A stretch of DNA of 64,000 bases. It comes from Thiomonas intermedia (GTDB lineage Bacteria; Pseudomonadota; Gammaproteobacteria; Burkholderiales; Burkholderiaceae_C). A program made the translations under genes and the position numbers. The stretch covers positions 1,922,001 to 1,986,000 of the forward strand of contig NZ_CP020046.1 in assembly GCF_002028405.1 (NCBI RefSeq), written 5' to 3'. Below the pieces are notes generated by a model. That model was given only the letters and a program-made list of their open reading frames with translations. It did no database searches and was not told the origin of the DNA. The first letter of the stretch is position 1, and each line of letters opens with the position of its first letter. Shown here piece after piece: positions 31,272-41,156 of this stretch.

Positions 31272-31478
31272 ATGGGCGTGACCGAAAAGCTCTGGGACGC
31301 GCTCACCACCGTGATCAAGATGAACGACAAGATCGAACGCCTCGCCGGCACCGTGGTCAGCCAACAGCAAAAGATCGAACAGCTCACCGAGCGCGTCATC
31401 CGCCTGGAAACCGCGCTCGAAATCGCCCTGGCCACACGCAGCGGCCCGCGGCGCATCGAGCACAAAACCCGTGAGTGA
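31272..31478 (+). CDS. Small coiled-coil protein
   Basis: 68 residues with heptad-like hydrophobic spacing throughout (DKIERLAGTVVSQQQKIEQL, then TERVIRLETALEIALA) and a basic C-terminus (RSGPRRIEHKTRE). No membrane segment or catalytic motif. It follows the ribbon-helix-helix gene after 2 bp and is almost surely co-expressed; the two long helices could interact. It is not recognised as a known toxin. Confidence 0.65.
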   Translation: MGVTEKLWDALTTVIKMNDKIERLAGTVVSQQQKIEQLTERVIRLETALEIALATRSGPRRIEHKTRE

Positions 31479-31486
31479 AGGCGGCC

Positions 31487-32251
31487 CTACCGCGTCGCCA
31501 CCAGGAACAGACGCGGAAAGGGCAGAAGCACGGTGCCGTCGGCCTCGGCCGGATAGGCCTGCGCGATAGCCTCCGTGTAGACCCGAAGAAAGGCGCTCTG
31601 CTCGTCCTCGCTGAGCGGTCCGAGGAAGGGCCGCAGCGCCGTGCTCTTGAACCACGCCACGATGGCCGAGGGGCCGCCCTGGAGCACATGAAAATAGGTC
31701 GTGCGCCACAGATCCACCTGGCGGCAGAGCGGCTGCAGCAGCGAGAAATAGAAACGGGCATCGTGCCGTTGCGGATGTTGAACCGCGCCGATCTTGGCCT
31801 GCCACGGGCCACGGGCCGCCACGTCGCGCGCAAGCCGGTGCGCCGGCTCCTCCAGATTGTCCGGAGTCTGCACGGCCAGCGTGCCGCCCTCGGTCAGCTT
31901 GCTGACCAGATGCGGGTAGAGACTGGCATGGTCGGGCAGCCACTGCAGCGAGGCATTGGCGAGGATCACGTCATAGCGAGAGTCCGGGTTCCAGGTGGCA
32001 ATATCGGATCGCTCGAACGTCACGGCCGGAAGCCTACGCCGGGCCGCCTCCAGCATGTCCTCGGCGTTGTCGGTGCCGCTGATGTGCGCAAGCGGGAACC
32101 GCTGCAGCAGCACCTCCGTCGAGTTGCCGGGGCCGCAACCCAGATCGACCGCCCGTCGCGCCGCCTCGTTCGGAATCGCGGCGACCAGGTCGCGTACGGG
32201 CCGTGTGCGCTCTCGTTCGAACAAGGTGTATTGCTGCGCTGACCAAGACAT
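31487..32251 (-). CDS. tam: Trans-aconitate 2-methyltransferase family protein
   Basis: 254 residues. SAM-dependent methyltransferase with motif I VDLGCGPGNSTEVLLQRFP, GTDNAEDMLEAARRRLP and LANASLQWLPDH, which together with the start (SWSAQQYTLFERERTRPV) match Tam. The E. coli enzyme methyl-esterifies trans-aconitate, removing an aconitase inhibitor. Convergent with the coiled-coil gene. The function is by family only. Confidence 0.85.
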   Translation of the reverse strand: MSWSAQQYTLFERERTRPVRDLVAAIPNEAARRAVDLGCGPGNSTEVLLQRFPLAHISGTDNAEDMLEAARRRLPAVTFERSDIATWNPDSRYDVILANASLQWLPDHASLYPHLVSKLTEGGTLAVQTPDNLEEPAHRLARDVAARGPWQAKIGAVQHPQRHDARFYFSLLQPLCRQVDLWRTTYFHVLQGGPSAIVAWFKSTALRPFLGPLSEDEQSAFLRVYTEAIAQAYPAEADGTVLLPFPRLFLVATR

Positions 32252-32468
32252 CGGTGTTCCTTTCTTTTGGATTTTGAATTGGAAAGATCATGTTGGCCCG
32301 AAGAAATCATTGCTCAGCAGGTCGAACGAAAAGGAGGCAAGTGTCGTTATGTGCGCGGGCGTGGGCACCTTGACATGCAAAGTTGTTTGAAGAAATATGT
32401 TACTAGTCTGTCATTTATTGCTGACATTCAATAAGTTTCATTCAATAAGTCGAAAATTTGGAGGTTAT

Positions 32469-33500
32469 ATGCAAAATATTTCACGTCTGGGTCTCGCCGT
32501 GGCCATGATCGCGCTGGGCGGTAGTCTTGCGGGGTGTGGTGGCGGCGGTGGCGGGGCTTCAACCGCGCAGTCGGCAACGCCGACCATGGCAATCACGGCA
32601 GACAACGGACAACAGGTCGCGGCTCAGGCGTTCTCTGGAACTGGAACCCTTTCACAAGGCGCCGCCGCCGCCGCCAGCCTGAAGGCGACTGGCGCCACGA
32701 TGACGGGTCAGAGCAGTGTTCTTGGTTATTTGGCCAACTTCGCCGCTCAGCAAGCCCAGTCGACGATCGGGGCGAGGTCAAGTGTTGTCGCACCAATCGC
32801 TGCCAAGGCGGTGAATGAGACGACCACCTGTTCGGGAGGAGGCTCCTATGTGGTGACCGGAAATGTGTCGGACAGCGGGCAGGCAGCCGTAGGCAATACC
32901 CTCACGGCAACTTTCAGCAACTGCAACGACGGCACTGAAACGATCAACGGCTCGTTCGCACTCACGCTCACCGGCCTGAATCAGAGCTCGGACGGTACCG
33001 GCGGCAGCGCCAGCATGACCATGAACGCCAGTAATTTCAGTGTGGCCACTGCTAACTCCGGCGCGTCTTTGAATGGCTCCCTGTCGATATCGGTCCAGAT
33101 CGTGGCGAGCAACAACGTCGCACAGTCCGAGCAGGTGAATCTCACAAGTCCTCAGATGACGCTCACGAGTTCCAATTACGGATCGCTGTCGATCCTGGGT
33201 CTGAACTACACCCTGTTCAACAACCTCACCAATGGAACCTGGTGGTTCTCTCAGGATGAAGCCGTGAACAACAACGGACAGGTGTTCAGTGTTCAAACGA
33301 CCCAGAAATTTGCGGGCGCGGGGTGCGCATACCCTTCGAGCGGATCAGCAACCATTACCGGCAGCAAGTCAAGCGAAGTGGTGACGGCGATGTCGGGCAA
33401 TCAGACGCAATTGCAGATCGACGCGAATGGTGACAACGCTGTTGACGCCTCACAGACCGTGCCAAGTAGTTCTGTCTTTGCGCTCATCTGCTTGAATTGA
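32469..33500 (+). CDS. Putative lipoprotein, Ser/Thr/Asn-rich
   Basis: 343 residues from ATG 32469, preceded by TTGGAGG. A signal peptide with lipobox GGSLAGC and a run of Gly is followed by a Thr/Ser/Asn-rich body with repeated beta-like stretches (GSYVVTGNVSDSGQAAVGNT, TFSNCNDGTETINGSFALTL). Three Cys in the body may form disulfides. It probably sits at the cell envelope; function unknown. The 217 bp upstream are distinctly AT-rich for this genome, fitting a promoter region or acquired DNA. Confidence 0.7.
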   Translation: MQNISRLGLAVAMIALGGSLAGCGGGGGGASTAQSATPTMAITADNGQQVAAQAFSGTGTLSQGAAAAASLKATGATMTGQSSVLGYLANFAAQQAQSTIGARSSVVAPIAAKAVNETTTCSGGGSYVVTGNVSDSGQAAVGNTLTATFSNCNDGTETINGSFALTLTGLNQSSDGTGGSASMTMNASNFSVATANSGASLNGSLSISVQIVASNNVAQSEQVNLTSPQMTLTSSNYGSLSILGLNYTLFNNLTNGTWWFSQDEAVNNNGQVFSVQTTQKFAGAGCAYPSSGSATITGSKSSEVVTAMSGNQTQLQIDANGDNAVDASQTVPSSSVFALICLN

Positions 33501-33922
33501 TCCGGCTTGATCCGCGGCGCTGTTGCGATGGGGTTGGCCCGTACAAGGTGTCCGACCCCAAGCGCGCCTTCACGCACGGCCGATGTCAAGGGCTCGAAGG
33601 TATCGCGGCATGTCTCGTCAAAACCTTCTGCTGGACAGGCTGACTAGGCATTCGCTTTGCTCATGGACAGACTTTGCCCAAGGATCGATGACCAAGTCGC
33701 GACCCGGCTCAACCATCGTTTTCATGCATGTGGACGGGGCGACCCTTCTGGCGATCATAGTTCGCGATGACAGCCGGAGGAGTCGGGCAGAATGAGGAAA
33801 TATCTCATTCCTGGCATGCAAGCCGATGGACGCCGCGGTGCGGCAGGCGGACCCCTTAATCCCGCCATCTCCAGCATCGGCGCGCACGCCAGCCTTTCCC
33901 TCTGCCGATTGAAAGAAAGACC
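33501..33922. other. 422-bp intergenic stretch without a recognised gene
   Basis: Short open frames here (for example 33523-33795) have no Shine-Dalgarno sequence, no recognisable domain and atypical composition, so none is called. No tRNA or strong terminator was found. The GAAAGAAAGACC near 33911 is the likely ribosome-binding region of the next gene. Confidence 0.5.
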
Positions 33923-35974
33923 ATGTTGCGATGCATGCCGCGTTGGGCGGTGCAAGGGGCCATGGGTTGCCTCCTGATCGGCACGGCTCTGGGCCTCCAG
34001 GGCTGTGGTGGCGGGTCCGGGCCGAGCGCCCCGGGCGATGCCTGCGCCACCTACTGGGTGTCGACCGCGGGCAACGATGCCACGGGCGACGGCGGCATGG
34101 GGCAGCCGTTCGCCACGGTCGATCGGGCCAGGCTGGCCGTGCGCGGCGATCCCAGGCGGGGCGTCTGCAAGATCGACGTGAACATCATGGGCGGGGTGTA
34201 TGCCTTGAAGGCGCCCCTCGTTTTCGATCCGCAGGACTCGGGCGCGCCGGGGCGCGAAGTGGTCTACCAGGCGGCGCCCGGCAACAACCAGCCGGTCGTT
34301 CTTTCCGGCGGGCTGCCGGTGAGCGGGTTTCAGTGCAACGGCGGCCGCTGCGTGGCGCCGGTGCCTGATCTTCCCTCGGGCGTGATGCCGCGTCAGTTCT
34401 ATGTGGATGATCAGCGTGCCCTTCGGGCACGGTCGAATACGGCCACGCCGATCAACCCGGATTACCGATGGGTGAGCAACGGTTATCAGGCCGTGGGCAC
34501 GCCGCTGGCCTTGACGCACCCGGAGCTGGTCGAGGCCGTCACGACCACGCAATGGAAGATGATGCGTTGCCCGGTGGGCGCCAACGCGGGAGGCGTTCTG
34601 AGCATGGTGAATCCGTGCTGGAACAACGCCAATACCTTTCCGAAGGAGTGGAGTTTTTACCAGCTTAGCTGGCTGGAGAACGCGCCGGAGTTTCTGACGG
34701 ACCCCCATATGTGGTACCTCGATCCGTATGCGAAGACGGTCACCTATCTCATGGGCGCATCCACGCCGCCGCAAAGCGCCTATCTGCCGATTCTGGAGTC
34801 TTTGCTGCAGATTCAGGGGCGGCCGTCGGCACCGGTGACGGGGCTGCAGTTCCGCAATCTTCAGTTTGAATACGCGACCTGGCTTCTGCCCAACTCGGCC
34901 AATGGCTATGTCTCCGACCAGAGCGGCAACCTGCTGATCGGGAGCAATTACGCGACGAACCTCATCGGGCATCAGCAAACGACCTATCCGACCCCGGGCC
35001 ATATCGCCCTGACGTATGCGCGCGACGTGGCTTTCGTCGGCAACACCTTCAAGCATTTGGGCGGGGCGGCGCTGTCGCTGGGAACGGGATGCCAGAACAA
35101 CCTGATTCAACAGAATCACTTCGTCGACATCGCATCTTCGGCGCTGATCGTGGGAGGCATCAGCCCGCAGGACATGCGCCCCGATGCTTCGTCGGCCAAC
35201 AGCGGCAATCAGATTCTCGACAACGTGATCGAAGCCACCGGCCAGGACTATTACGACACGGCGGCGATCTATGTGGGCTTCACCCGGGGCACCCAGATTT
35301 CCCACAATTCGATCGACAACGTGCCCTGGAGCGGAATCGCGATCGGCTGGGGCTGGGGCTTGCTCGATCCTTCGGGCTTTCCGGGACTGCCAGGCGCGAC
35401 GCCAGCCATGTGGGGCAGCTTCGACACGCCCACGGTGTCGAGCGACAACCAGATCACCAACAACGTGATCAGCAACTTCCTCGAAAAACTGTGGGACGGC
35501 GGGGCCATCTACACCAATGGGGCCCAGGGCACGAGTTTCGCCAACGGCTTGCTGATCCAGGGCAATGTTGCCGAAGGCAAGCGGTCCAGCGCCGGGGGCA
35601 ACATCTTTTACACCGATGGAGGCTCGCAGTTCATCACGATCAATCAGAACGTGGCGTTCAACGATCCGGTCGGAACGATCGATTTCGGTCCCTGCGGCTA
35701 TCCGACCTCGTTCGAGGGCGCCGCGCTCTCGCAGGATCTCTGCCTGCTCACCGCGATCGTGCCCTATGGGGCCGACATGGGGGGCTGCCTGCCTGCGGGC
35801 AATCTGCGCTTCACCAACAACTATCTGGCCAATCCCTCGACCTTCTTCGACATCTGCCAGAACGCTCCTTACGTGCCGACCTCGACGCCGAACCTGGTCA
35901 TGCAGAACATCGCCATCACATCGATGTCGGTGCCCGATGTGATCGCCATCGTGCAGCGCGCGGGGCCAAGATAG
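33923..35974 (+). CDS. Right-handed parallel beta-helix lipoprotein
   Basis: 683 residues. Signal peptide with lipobox LGLQGC followed by GGGSGPSAPGD, so predicted to be lipid-anchored. The N-terminal YWVSTAGNDATGDGGMGQPF is the typical start of pectate-lyase-like beta-helix proteins. The C-terminal half has the parallel-helix rungs (GNTFKHLGGAALSLGTG, QNNLIQQNHFVDIASSALIV, NQILDNVIEATGQDYYDTAA). Such folds are found in polysaccharide lyases, hydrolases and adhesins; no specific catalytic set could be confirmed. It may act on exopolysaccharide at the surface. Confidence 0.8.
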   Translation: MLRCMPRWAVQGAMGCLLIGTALGLQGCGGGSGPSAPGDACATYWVSTAGNDATGDGGMGQPFATVDRARLAVRGDPRRGVCKIDVNIMGGVYALKAPLVFDPQDSGAPGREVVYQAAPGNNQPVVLSGGLPVSGFQCNGGRCVAPVPDLPSGVMPRQFYVDDQRALRARSNTATPINPDYRWVSNGYQAVGTPLALTHPELVEAVTTTQWKMMRCPVGANAGGVLSMVNPCWNNANTFPKEWSFYQLSWLENAPEFLTDPHMWYLDPYAKTVTYLMGASTPPQSAYLPILESLLQIQGRPSAPVTGLQFRNLQFEYATWLLPNSANGYVSDQSGNLLIGSNYATNLIGHQQTTYPTPGHIALTYARDVAFVGNTFKHLGGAALSLGTGCQNNLIQQNHFVDIASSALIVGGISPQDMRPDASSANSGNQILDNVIEATGQDYYDTAAIYVGFTRGTQISHNSIDNVPWSGIAIGWGWGLLDPSGFPGLPGATPAMWGSFDTPTVSSDNQITNNVISNFLEKLWDGGAIYTNGAQGTSFANGLLIQGNVAEGKRSSAGGNIFYTDGGSQFITINQNVAFNDPVGTIDFGPCGYPTSFEGAALSQDLCLLTAIVPYGADMGGCLPAGNLRFTNNYLANPSTFFDICQNAPYVPTSTPNLVMQNIAITSMSVPDVIAIVQRAGPR

Positions 35975-36014
35975 TCATCAGACTCAGCGTTTCGCCGCGC
36001 GGGCGGCGGCGAGG

Positions 36015-36818
36015 TCACACCACCCGGTGCCGCAGGGCGGGCAGGCTTTCGCGGTGTCTGGCGATGCGGTCGCGATCGAGGGTTGCGGTGACCACGGCTT
36101 CGCCCTCGGCCTGCATCGCGAGCACCTCGCCCCAGGGGTCGACGATCATGCTGTGCCCCCAGGTGCGGCGGCCGTTTTCGTGCACGCCGCCCTGCGCGCT
36201 GCCGAGCACATAGGCCAAGTTCTCGATGGCGCGGGCGCGCAGCAGCACTTCCCAATGTTTCTCGCCGGTGGTGTGGGTGAAAGCGGCGGGCAGGAGGTAG
36301 AGGTCGCAGGGCGCGGGGTTGGACAGCGCCCGGAACAGCTCGGGAAAGCGCAGGTCGTAGCAGATGGTCAGGCCGATGCGCAGACCTTCGCAGTCGAAGG
36401 CCACGGCCTGGGTGCCGGGCGTGATGCTGTCGGCTTCGGCGTAGCGCTCGGTGCCGCGCTGGAAGGCGAACAGGTGCATCTTGTCGTAGCGGGCCGCCTG
36501 TTCGCCCGCGGGGTTGAACACCAGCGTGGTGTTGAGCACGCGGTCGGGGTCGGGGCTTTCCAGCGGCAGGGTGCCGCCGACGATCCACAGTCCGTGGCGG
36601 CGGGCCGCATCGGCCAGAAAGTCTTGAATGGGGCCGCTGCCGGGCTTTTCGCGCAGGCGGACTTTGTCGGTGTCGGACCGACCCATGAGGCAGAAGTATT
36701 CGGGCAGCACGGCCAGCCGCACGCCTTGGGCTGCGGCCTGGGCGAGCAGACCCTCGGCGCGTTGCAGGTTGGCGGCGGCGGACGTGCCGGAGACCATCTG
36801 GAGGGCTGCGATTTTCAT
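36015..36818 (-). CDS. Carbon-nitrogen hydrolase (Nit1/nitrilase-like amidase)
   Basis: 267 residues of the nitrilase superfamily. The Glu-Lys-Cys triad is visible: Glu in LAVLPEYFCLMG, Lys in ARYDKMHLFAF and Cys in LTICYDLRFPELFR. It is close to the Nit1-type enzymes that clear deaminated glutathione, a metabolite-repair role. It lies between the beta-helix gene and yhdP and shares the yhdP strand; 39 bp separate them. Confidence 0.9.
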   Translation of the reverse strand: MKIAALQMVSGTSAAANLQRAEGLLAQAAAQGVRLAVLPEYFCLMGRSDTDKVRLREKPGSGPIQDFLADAARRHGLWIVGGTLPLESPDPDRVLNTTLVFNPAGEQAARYDKMHLFAFQRGTERYAEADSITPGTQAVAFDCEGLRIGLTICYDLRFPELFRALSNPAPCDLYLLPAAFTHTTGEKHWEVLLRARAIENLAYVLGSAQGGVHENGRRTWGHSMIVDPWGEVLAMQAEGEAVVTATLDRDRIARHRESLPALRHRVV

Positions 36819-36857
36819 GGTGGCGTGCGGTGAGGCTGTCGGTTCATTCAGCTTACG

Positions 36858-39800
36858 TCAGGGCGCCGCGGGCGTGGCGTCTGCGGCTGAATGGCCCCCA
36901 CGCTCGCTTGCGCTCGCTGCCCCACCCAGGGGGCTGCCCCCGCCTTGGGGCGGCCCTGCGCCGGGGCCAGGGCTGCCGAGCGAAACCTCGTTGACGATGG
37001 GGGTGACCCAGGTGCCGGTGATGTCGTACACATGGGTGAAGGCCCGCGCGAGGGGTTCGCGGGCGATGTATTGCGCCAGGAAAGTGCCCAGGCCGACGAC
37101 GGGGTTCACCAGGGCGTAGGCGAGCGATGCGGCGCCCGCGTTGATGTTGGGCACTACGACCACGCGCAGGTTCTGGGTCTCGGTGGAGAGGTTGGTCTGG
37201 CCTTCGATGCGCACCGTGGCCGAGACGCCGCTCATGCGGAAGTCGCGCGTGCTGGCGATGCCGCTGTCCACGCCGACGTCGGCATCGACCTTGTCGAAGG
37301 CGAATCCCGACGAGAACAGGTCGCGGAAATCCAGGGTCAGGCGGCGCGGCAGGCTTTGCAGGCTGAGCACGCCCAGCAGCTTGGCGATGCCGGGATCGGC
37401 CTTGAGGAACTGGCCGCTGCCGAGCTGCAGCTTGAACTGCCCGTTCAGGCTGGGGAAATCGAGATTGAGGGGCGAACCCAGCCACGCCAGATTGCCGGTG
37501 ATCTCGCCTTTGCCCCCCTTGAGCAGGCCGGGCTTGCCCAGGGTGGCGAGCAGGCCGCCGGCATCGCCGACGGCAAGCTTGAACTGCATGGTCGTGCGGC
37601 GGGCCGGCGTTGCGGCGTCGGCGCTGCCGGGCACGGCGAGCTGCGTGCCCAGGGTGGACCAGGTGCCGCTGCCCGTGAGCACGTTGTCGGGGGTGGCGAG
37701 CTCGAAATGGGTGAGCTGCCACTGCTTGCTGCCGTCCACGCGCCCGCGGTTGACCGCCTGCACCTCCAGATGCGTGAAGCGGTGTCCTTGCAGATCGACG
37801 TTGTCGGCCACGATGTCCAGGGCCGGAATGCTTCTGGGCTGCTCGTTGAGGAGGTGCTCGACGTCTGAATCGCTCGACTTGGGCAGCTCCAGCCGGGCCA
37901 GACGCGCGCTGAGCGTGCCAGGGCTGTTGCCCTGGCCGATCTGCCAGCCGATGTAGCCCGACATCTGGCGCGAGTTCACGTTGGCCTGCAGCAGATCGCC
38001 GCTGCGATGGCCGCCGACCACGACCTGATTGATCACGCGGCTCATCAGCGTGAGGCGGCCGATGTCGAACGCGGCGGTGGTGGGCAGAAGGGCGGCCAGT
38101 CCGCGGGTCTCCGCAGCGGCGGCCAGAACGGGGGGCGCCGGGGGGACTGTCGTCTCGCTGCCGAGCAGGGGCTTGAGGGCGGCGTCCCAGGCGTCGAGAT
38201 CGAGCACCGGCAGCTTGACGTTCGCCTGCACCGAGTGTTCGGGCTGCGGCAGCGCGGCCTGGGGGCCGATGGCCAGCCCACCGCTGACGACGCGAAAATC
38301 GGCGCCGGTACCGGTCGTGGCCGGGGAATCTTCCAGCACGTATCGCGCGCGTGCCAGACCGCCCAGATCGATCTGCACCGCGTGGCGGCGGCTGCCGTCA
38401 GCGGCCGCGGGCAGTGGGGCGCGGGTGTAGAGCAGCGATTCGGGCGCGCTGGCCGGCTTGCCCAGCGGCGGCGGCAGATCGATGGCGGCGCCCACCAGAT
38501 TGCTGCGCAGCTCCAGCGTCGCGTCGTCGCTGCCGCGCGCTTGGGTGATGCCCAGGGTGTAGGGCGCCTGCCCCTGCAGCACCTTGCCGAGGGTCTGCAT
38601 CCATTCGGCCTGAGCGCCGCGCAGTCCGCTGCTGCTGAAACTGCCGCTGGCCTGCAACTGCAGCGGCCCGCCCGCCTGCTGGCCGCCGCGCAGGGTGAGG
38701 GGGCCGCCGAGCACGTCAGGCGCGTTGAGCGCGAGGTTGAACCCGCCGTGGTTGAACGCCACCGTGCCGCGCACCTTGGTGAAGCGCGGCAGATCGCGGC
38801 TCCACGACACGTCCACGCCCTGCAGAGTGGCCAGCCCTTTGAGGGTGGTGCCGTCGAGATGGTCGAGGGGCAGGGTGAGGGCGAGGTCGAGCGCCACCGG
38901 GCCCTGGGCCTGCACGTCGTCGAACACGCCGCCGAGCTGCCGGTTGATCGGGCTGTCGACGAGGTAGCGCAAGGCGTCGCTCGCGGGCGCCTGGGCCTTG
39001 CCGCTGATGCTGAGCACGCCCTGGTCGAAGCTCGGCAGGCTGCCGTTGACCCCGCTGATGCGCGCACCCAACGCCCGCGCCGAGGCGTTGCGCACCTCCA
39101 GGCTGTGCGAGGTCACCCGCAGATCGCCGTTGACCTGGGTGAACTCGGGCCACTCGGCGTTGGCGTGCACGCTGTCGGCGCGGGCGGTCTGCCCGGGCGG
39201 CAGCAGGTTTCGCGGGGCGTAGTTGAACACCCCGTTCTCGATCTGCGCATTCACCTCGAAGGTGCCGCCCCGGGCGGGGGTGTCGAAGGGGAAGTCTTCG
39301 AGCTGGCCACGAACCGAGAAGTCGACCTTGCGCGCGCTGCCTGCCGCAACGGCGCTGCGCAGATAGTCGCGGGTGTGCAGGGGTATGTCGATGGGCAGAT
39401 AGCGCCATACCGCCCGGGCGTCGGCGCGGGTGAGCTGGCCCTGCAGATCCATGCTGCCCAGGCCGTGCGCCGCGGCGCGCCAGGTCAGCGTGGCGCGGCC
39501 GGCCGCGTCGGCATTGGCGAAGTCGAAGCGGCGGGTGCTGACCTGCCACTGCCCGGCGGTGTCGCGGGTCCAGTCGAGATCGGCGCGCAGGCTGTCGAAA
39601 CCCAGCCTGGCCGGGGCGTAGATCAAGGGCAGGTCCAGCCCGCCTCGGGTCAGCCGGAGCTGCGCCTGGCCGCCGTCCTGCGAGGCCTTGAGCGTGCCCG
39701 ACAGGCCGTCGACGCCCGGCAGGTCGGCCGGTAGATGCAGGGCCAGGGCCGCGGCCTTGCCGCGCTCGATCAGGGGACGGGTATCGGCGGGCGGCGTGCC

Positions 39801-41156
39801 CTCGCCCGCACCGGCGGGGCTGTTCCAGCGCAACGCGGTGAAATCGGCCTGGACGTCATAAGTCGGCGGCGGGCTGCTGAGCGCCACGCCCTGGGGCCAG
39901 CGGGCCTGCGCCTCGAAGCGGTCGATGCGGCCCTGCGGCTGCAGCGCGGCCAGGCGAGCCTGCCAGAGCGCGGGCAGCGGCAGGCGTTGCGCCACGGCGG
40001 CCAGGGCGCCGAGATCGAGCGCGCCGGTCTGCAGTCGGCCCTGGGCGGCCTCACCCGGGGGGTGCTGCCATTGCCAGTCCACGCTGACGGGGGCCAGAGA
40101 CTGGCCCTGGGCCGTGCGGAATTGCAGATGCTGCACGCTGGCCTTCTCGCCGCCGGGCAGCGGAGCCCAGGTCATGCGGGTGGAGAGGGTGTCGAGCGCG
40201 ATGGGGGGCAGCCCCGGGGGCGTGCTCAGCGCGTCGGGGGCGTCGTGGGGGGGGAGTTGAACGGCGATGCCGCGCAGCGCCAGATCGGCGGTGAAGGCGG
40301 TCGGGGCGCCCTGGTCGAACTGCGTCCAGGCGCGCACCGAGCCGCGGCCGGTCTGGGTCTGGGCGGGCAGGGTCAGGGGGAGCTGGGGTTGCAGGGCCGC
40401 CAGATCGACGTCGGCAACCTCGCCGTACAGCGTGCCCTTCCAGCGCGCGAAGTCGGCGGTGTGACGCAGGAAGAACGGCTGGCGGAAACTGGCGCGCAGA
40501 TCGATGCGGCCGCCGAAACCCGCGGGCGGCATCGCGGTGAGCGCGGCGCGGTGCGTCACCAGGGCGTTGCGCAGCAGGAGGTTGACCTGCGTGAGCGGCA
40601 GGGGCGGTGCGTGCTGCGCGGCGTTCACCCAGGTGAGGCGGCTGTCGAGAATCAGGATTTCGTTCTGGCTGAACAGCCAGTCGGCGAACTGCTGCGCAGC
40701 CTCGTTCTTGCCCGACCCGGAGACCGCGAAACGGATGCCGCCGACCTCCAGATGGTCGGCGTCGGTTCGCGTCACCGTGAGATTGGCGCCGCGGATCACC
40801 AACTGGTCGAACGTGAGGGCGAGGCGGGAGAGGCTTTTCCACGAGGGCGCGGCGTCCACCTCGGCGAACTGCAGCGCGGGCTGGCCCTGCGGGCCGTCGA
40901 TGCGCACATCGTGCAGGGCAAACTGCGGCATCAGGCCGTGCCACTGGGTCTGGATCGCGCCGATGTGCACGGGCAGCCCCAGGGCCCGGCTGCTGGCCTG
41001 CTCGACCCAGGGGCGGAACTGCTGCGCATTCGGCAGCACGGCGTAGCGCAGCGTCAGCAGACCCGCGCCCAGCACGAAATACACCGTGAGCACGAGCAGA
41101 ACAGCCGCTTCCCAGATCCGGGTGGCGGCGCGCAGCGAGAGATGGAGCAGAGACAA
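36858..41156 (-). CDS. yhdP: Very large YhdP family (AsmA-like) envelope protein
   Basis: 1432 residues. An N-terminal membrane helix (about 15-40, VLLVLTVYFVLGAGLLTLRY) anchors a huge periplasmic part. The C-terminal half contains the AsmA-like domain (PSLNGQFKLQLGSGQF, DFRDLFSSGFAFDKVDAD, VVPNINAGAASLAYALVNPV). In E. coli, YhdP, TamB and YdbH form bridge-like proteins carrying phospholipid to the outer membrane; that role is inferred for this one. The last 30 or so residues (PPQGGGSPLGGAASASERGG) are encoded by a palindromic repeat, not by a conserved domain. Confidence 0.92.
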   Translation of the reverse strand: MSLLHLSLRAATRIWEAAVLLVLTVYFVLGAGLLTLRYAVLPNAQQFRPWVEQASSRALGLPVHIGAIQTQWHGLMPQFALHDVRIDGPQGQPALQFAEVDAAPSWKSLSRLALTFDQLVIRGANLTVTRTDADHLEVGGIRFAVSGSGKNEAAQQFADWLFSQNEILILDSRLTWVNAAQHAPPLPLTQVNLLLRNALVTHRAALTAMPPAGFGGRIDLRASFRQPFFLRHTADFARWKGTLYGEVADVDLAALQPQLPLTLPAQTQTGRGSVRAWTQFDQGAPTAFTADLALRGIAVQLPPHDAPDALSTPPGLPPIALDTLSTRMTWAPLPGGEKASVQHLQFRTAQGQSLAPVSVDWQWQHPPGEAAQGRLQTGALDLGALAAVAQRLPLPALWQARLAALQPQGRIDRFEAQARWPQGVALSSPPPTYDVQADFTALRWNSPAGAGEGTPPADTRPLIERGKAAALALHLPADLPGVDGLSGTLKASQDGGQAQLRLTRGGLDLPLIYAPARLGFDSLRADLDWTRDTAGQWQVSTRRFDFANADAAGRATLTWRAAAHGLGSMDLQGQLTRADARAVWRYLPIDIPLHTRDYLRSAVAAGSARKVDFSVRGQLEDFPFDTPARGGTFEVNAQIENGVFNYAPRNLLPPGQTARADSVHANAEWPEFTQVNGDLRVTSHSLEVRNASARALGARISGVNGSLPSFDQGVLSISGKAQAPASDALRYLVDSPINRQLGGVFDDVQAQGPVALDLALTLPLDHLDGTTLKGLATLQGVDVSWSRDLPRFTKVRGTVAFNHGGFNLALNAPDVLGGPLTLRGGQQAGGPLQLQASGSFSSSGLRGAQAEWMQTLGKVLQGQAPYTLGITQARGSDDATLELRSNLVGAAIDLPPPLGKPASAPESLLYTRAPLPAAADGSRRHAVQIDLGGLARARYVLEDSPATTGTGADFRVVSGGLAIGPQAALPQPEHSVQANVKLPVLDLDAWDAALKPLLGSETTVPPAPPVLAAAAETRGLAALLPTTAAFDIGRLTLMSRVINQVVVGGHRSGDLLQANVNSRQMSGYIGWQIGQGNSPGTLSARLARLELPKSSDSDVEHLLNEQPRSIPALDIVADNVDLQGHRFTHLEVQAVNRGRVDGSKQWQLTHFELATPDNVLTGSGTWSTLGTQLAVPGSADAATPARRTTMQFKLAVGDAGGLLATLGKPGLLKGGKGEITGNLAWLGSPLNLDFPSLNGQFKLQLGSGQFLKADPGIAKLLGVLSLQSLPRRLTLDFRDLFSSGFAFDKVDADVGVDSGIASTRDFRMSGVSATVRIEGQTNLSTETQNLRVVVVPNINAGAASLAYALVNPVVGLGTFLAQYIAREPLARAFTHVYDITGTWVTPIVNEVSLGSPGPGAGPPQGGGSPLGGAASASERGGHSAADATPAAP
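36890..36966. repeat. REP-like GC-rich palindromic element at the 3' end of yhdP
   Basis: The segment carries nested inverted repeats: GGGGGC(TG)CCCCC at the core (36929-36941) and CCCCA/TGGGG arms outside, preceded by the CGCTCGCTTGCGCTCGCTG block. In my recollection similar elements are dispersed in genomes of Comamonadaceae and relatives, commonly at gene ends. Here it supplies the last codons of yhdP. Confidence 0.55.

Noticed and set aside
33523-33795. 90-codon plus-strand frame between the two lipoprotein genes
   Set aside because: No ribosome-binding site, no domain, composition unlike neighbouring genes.
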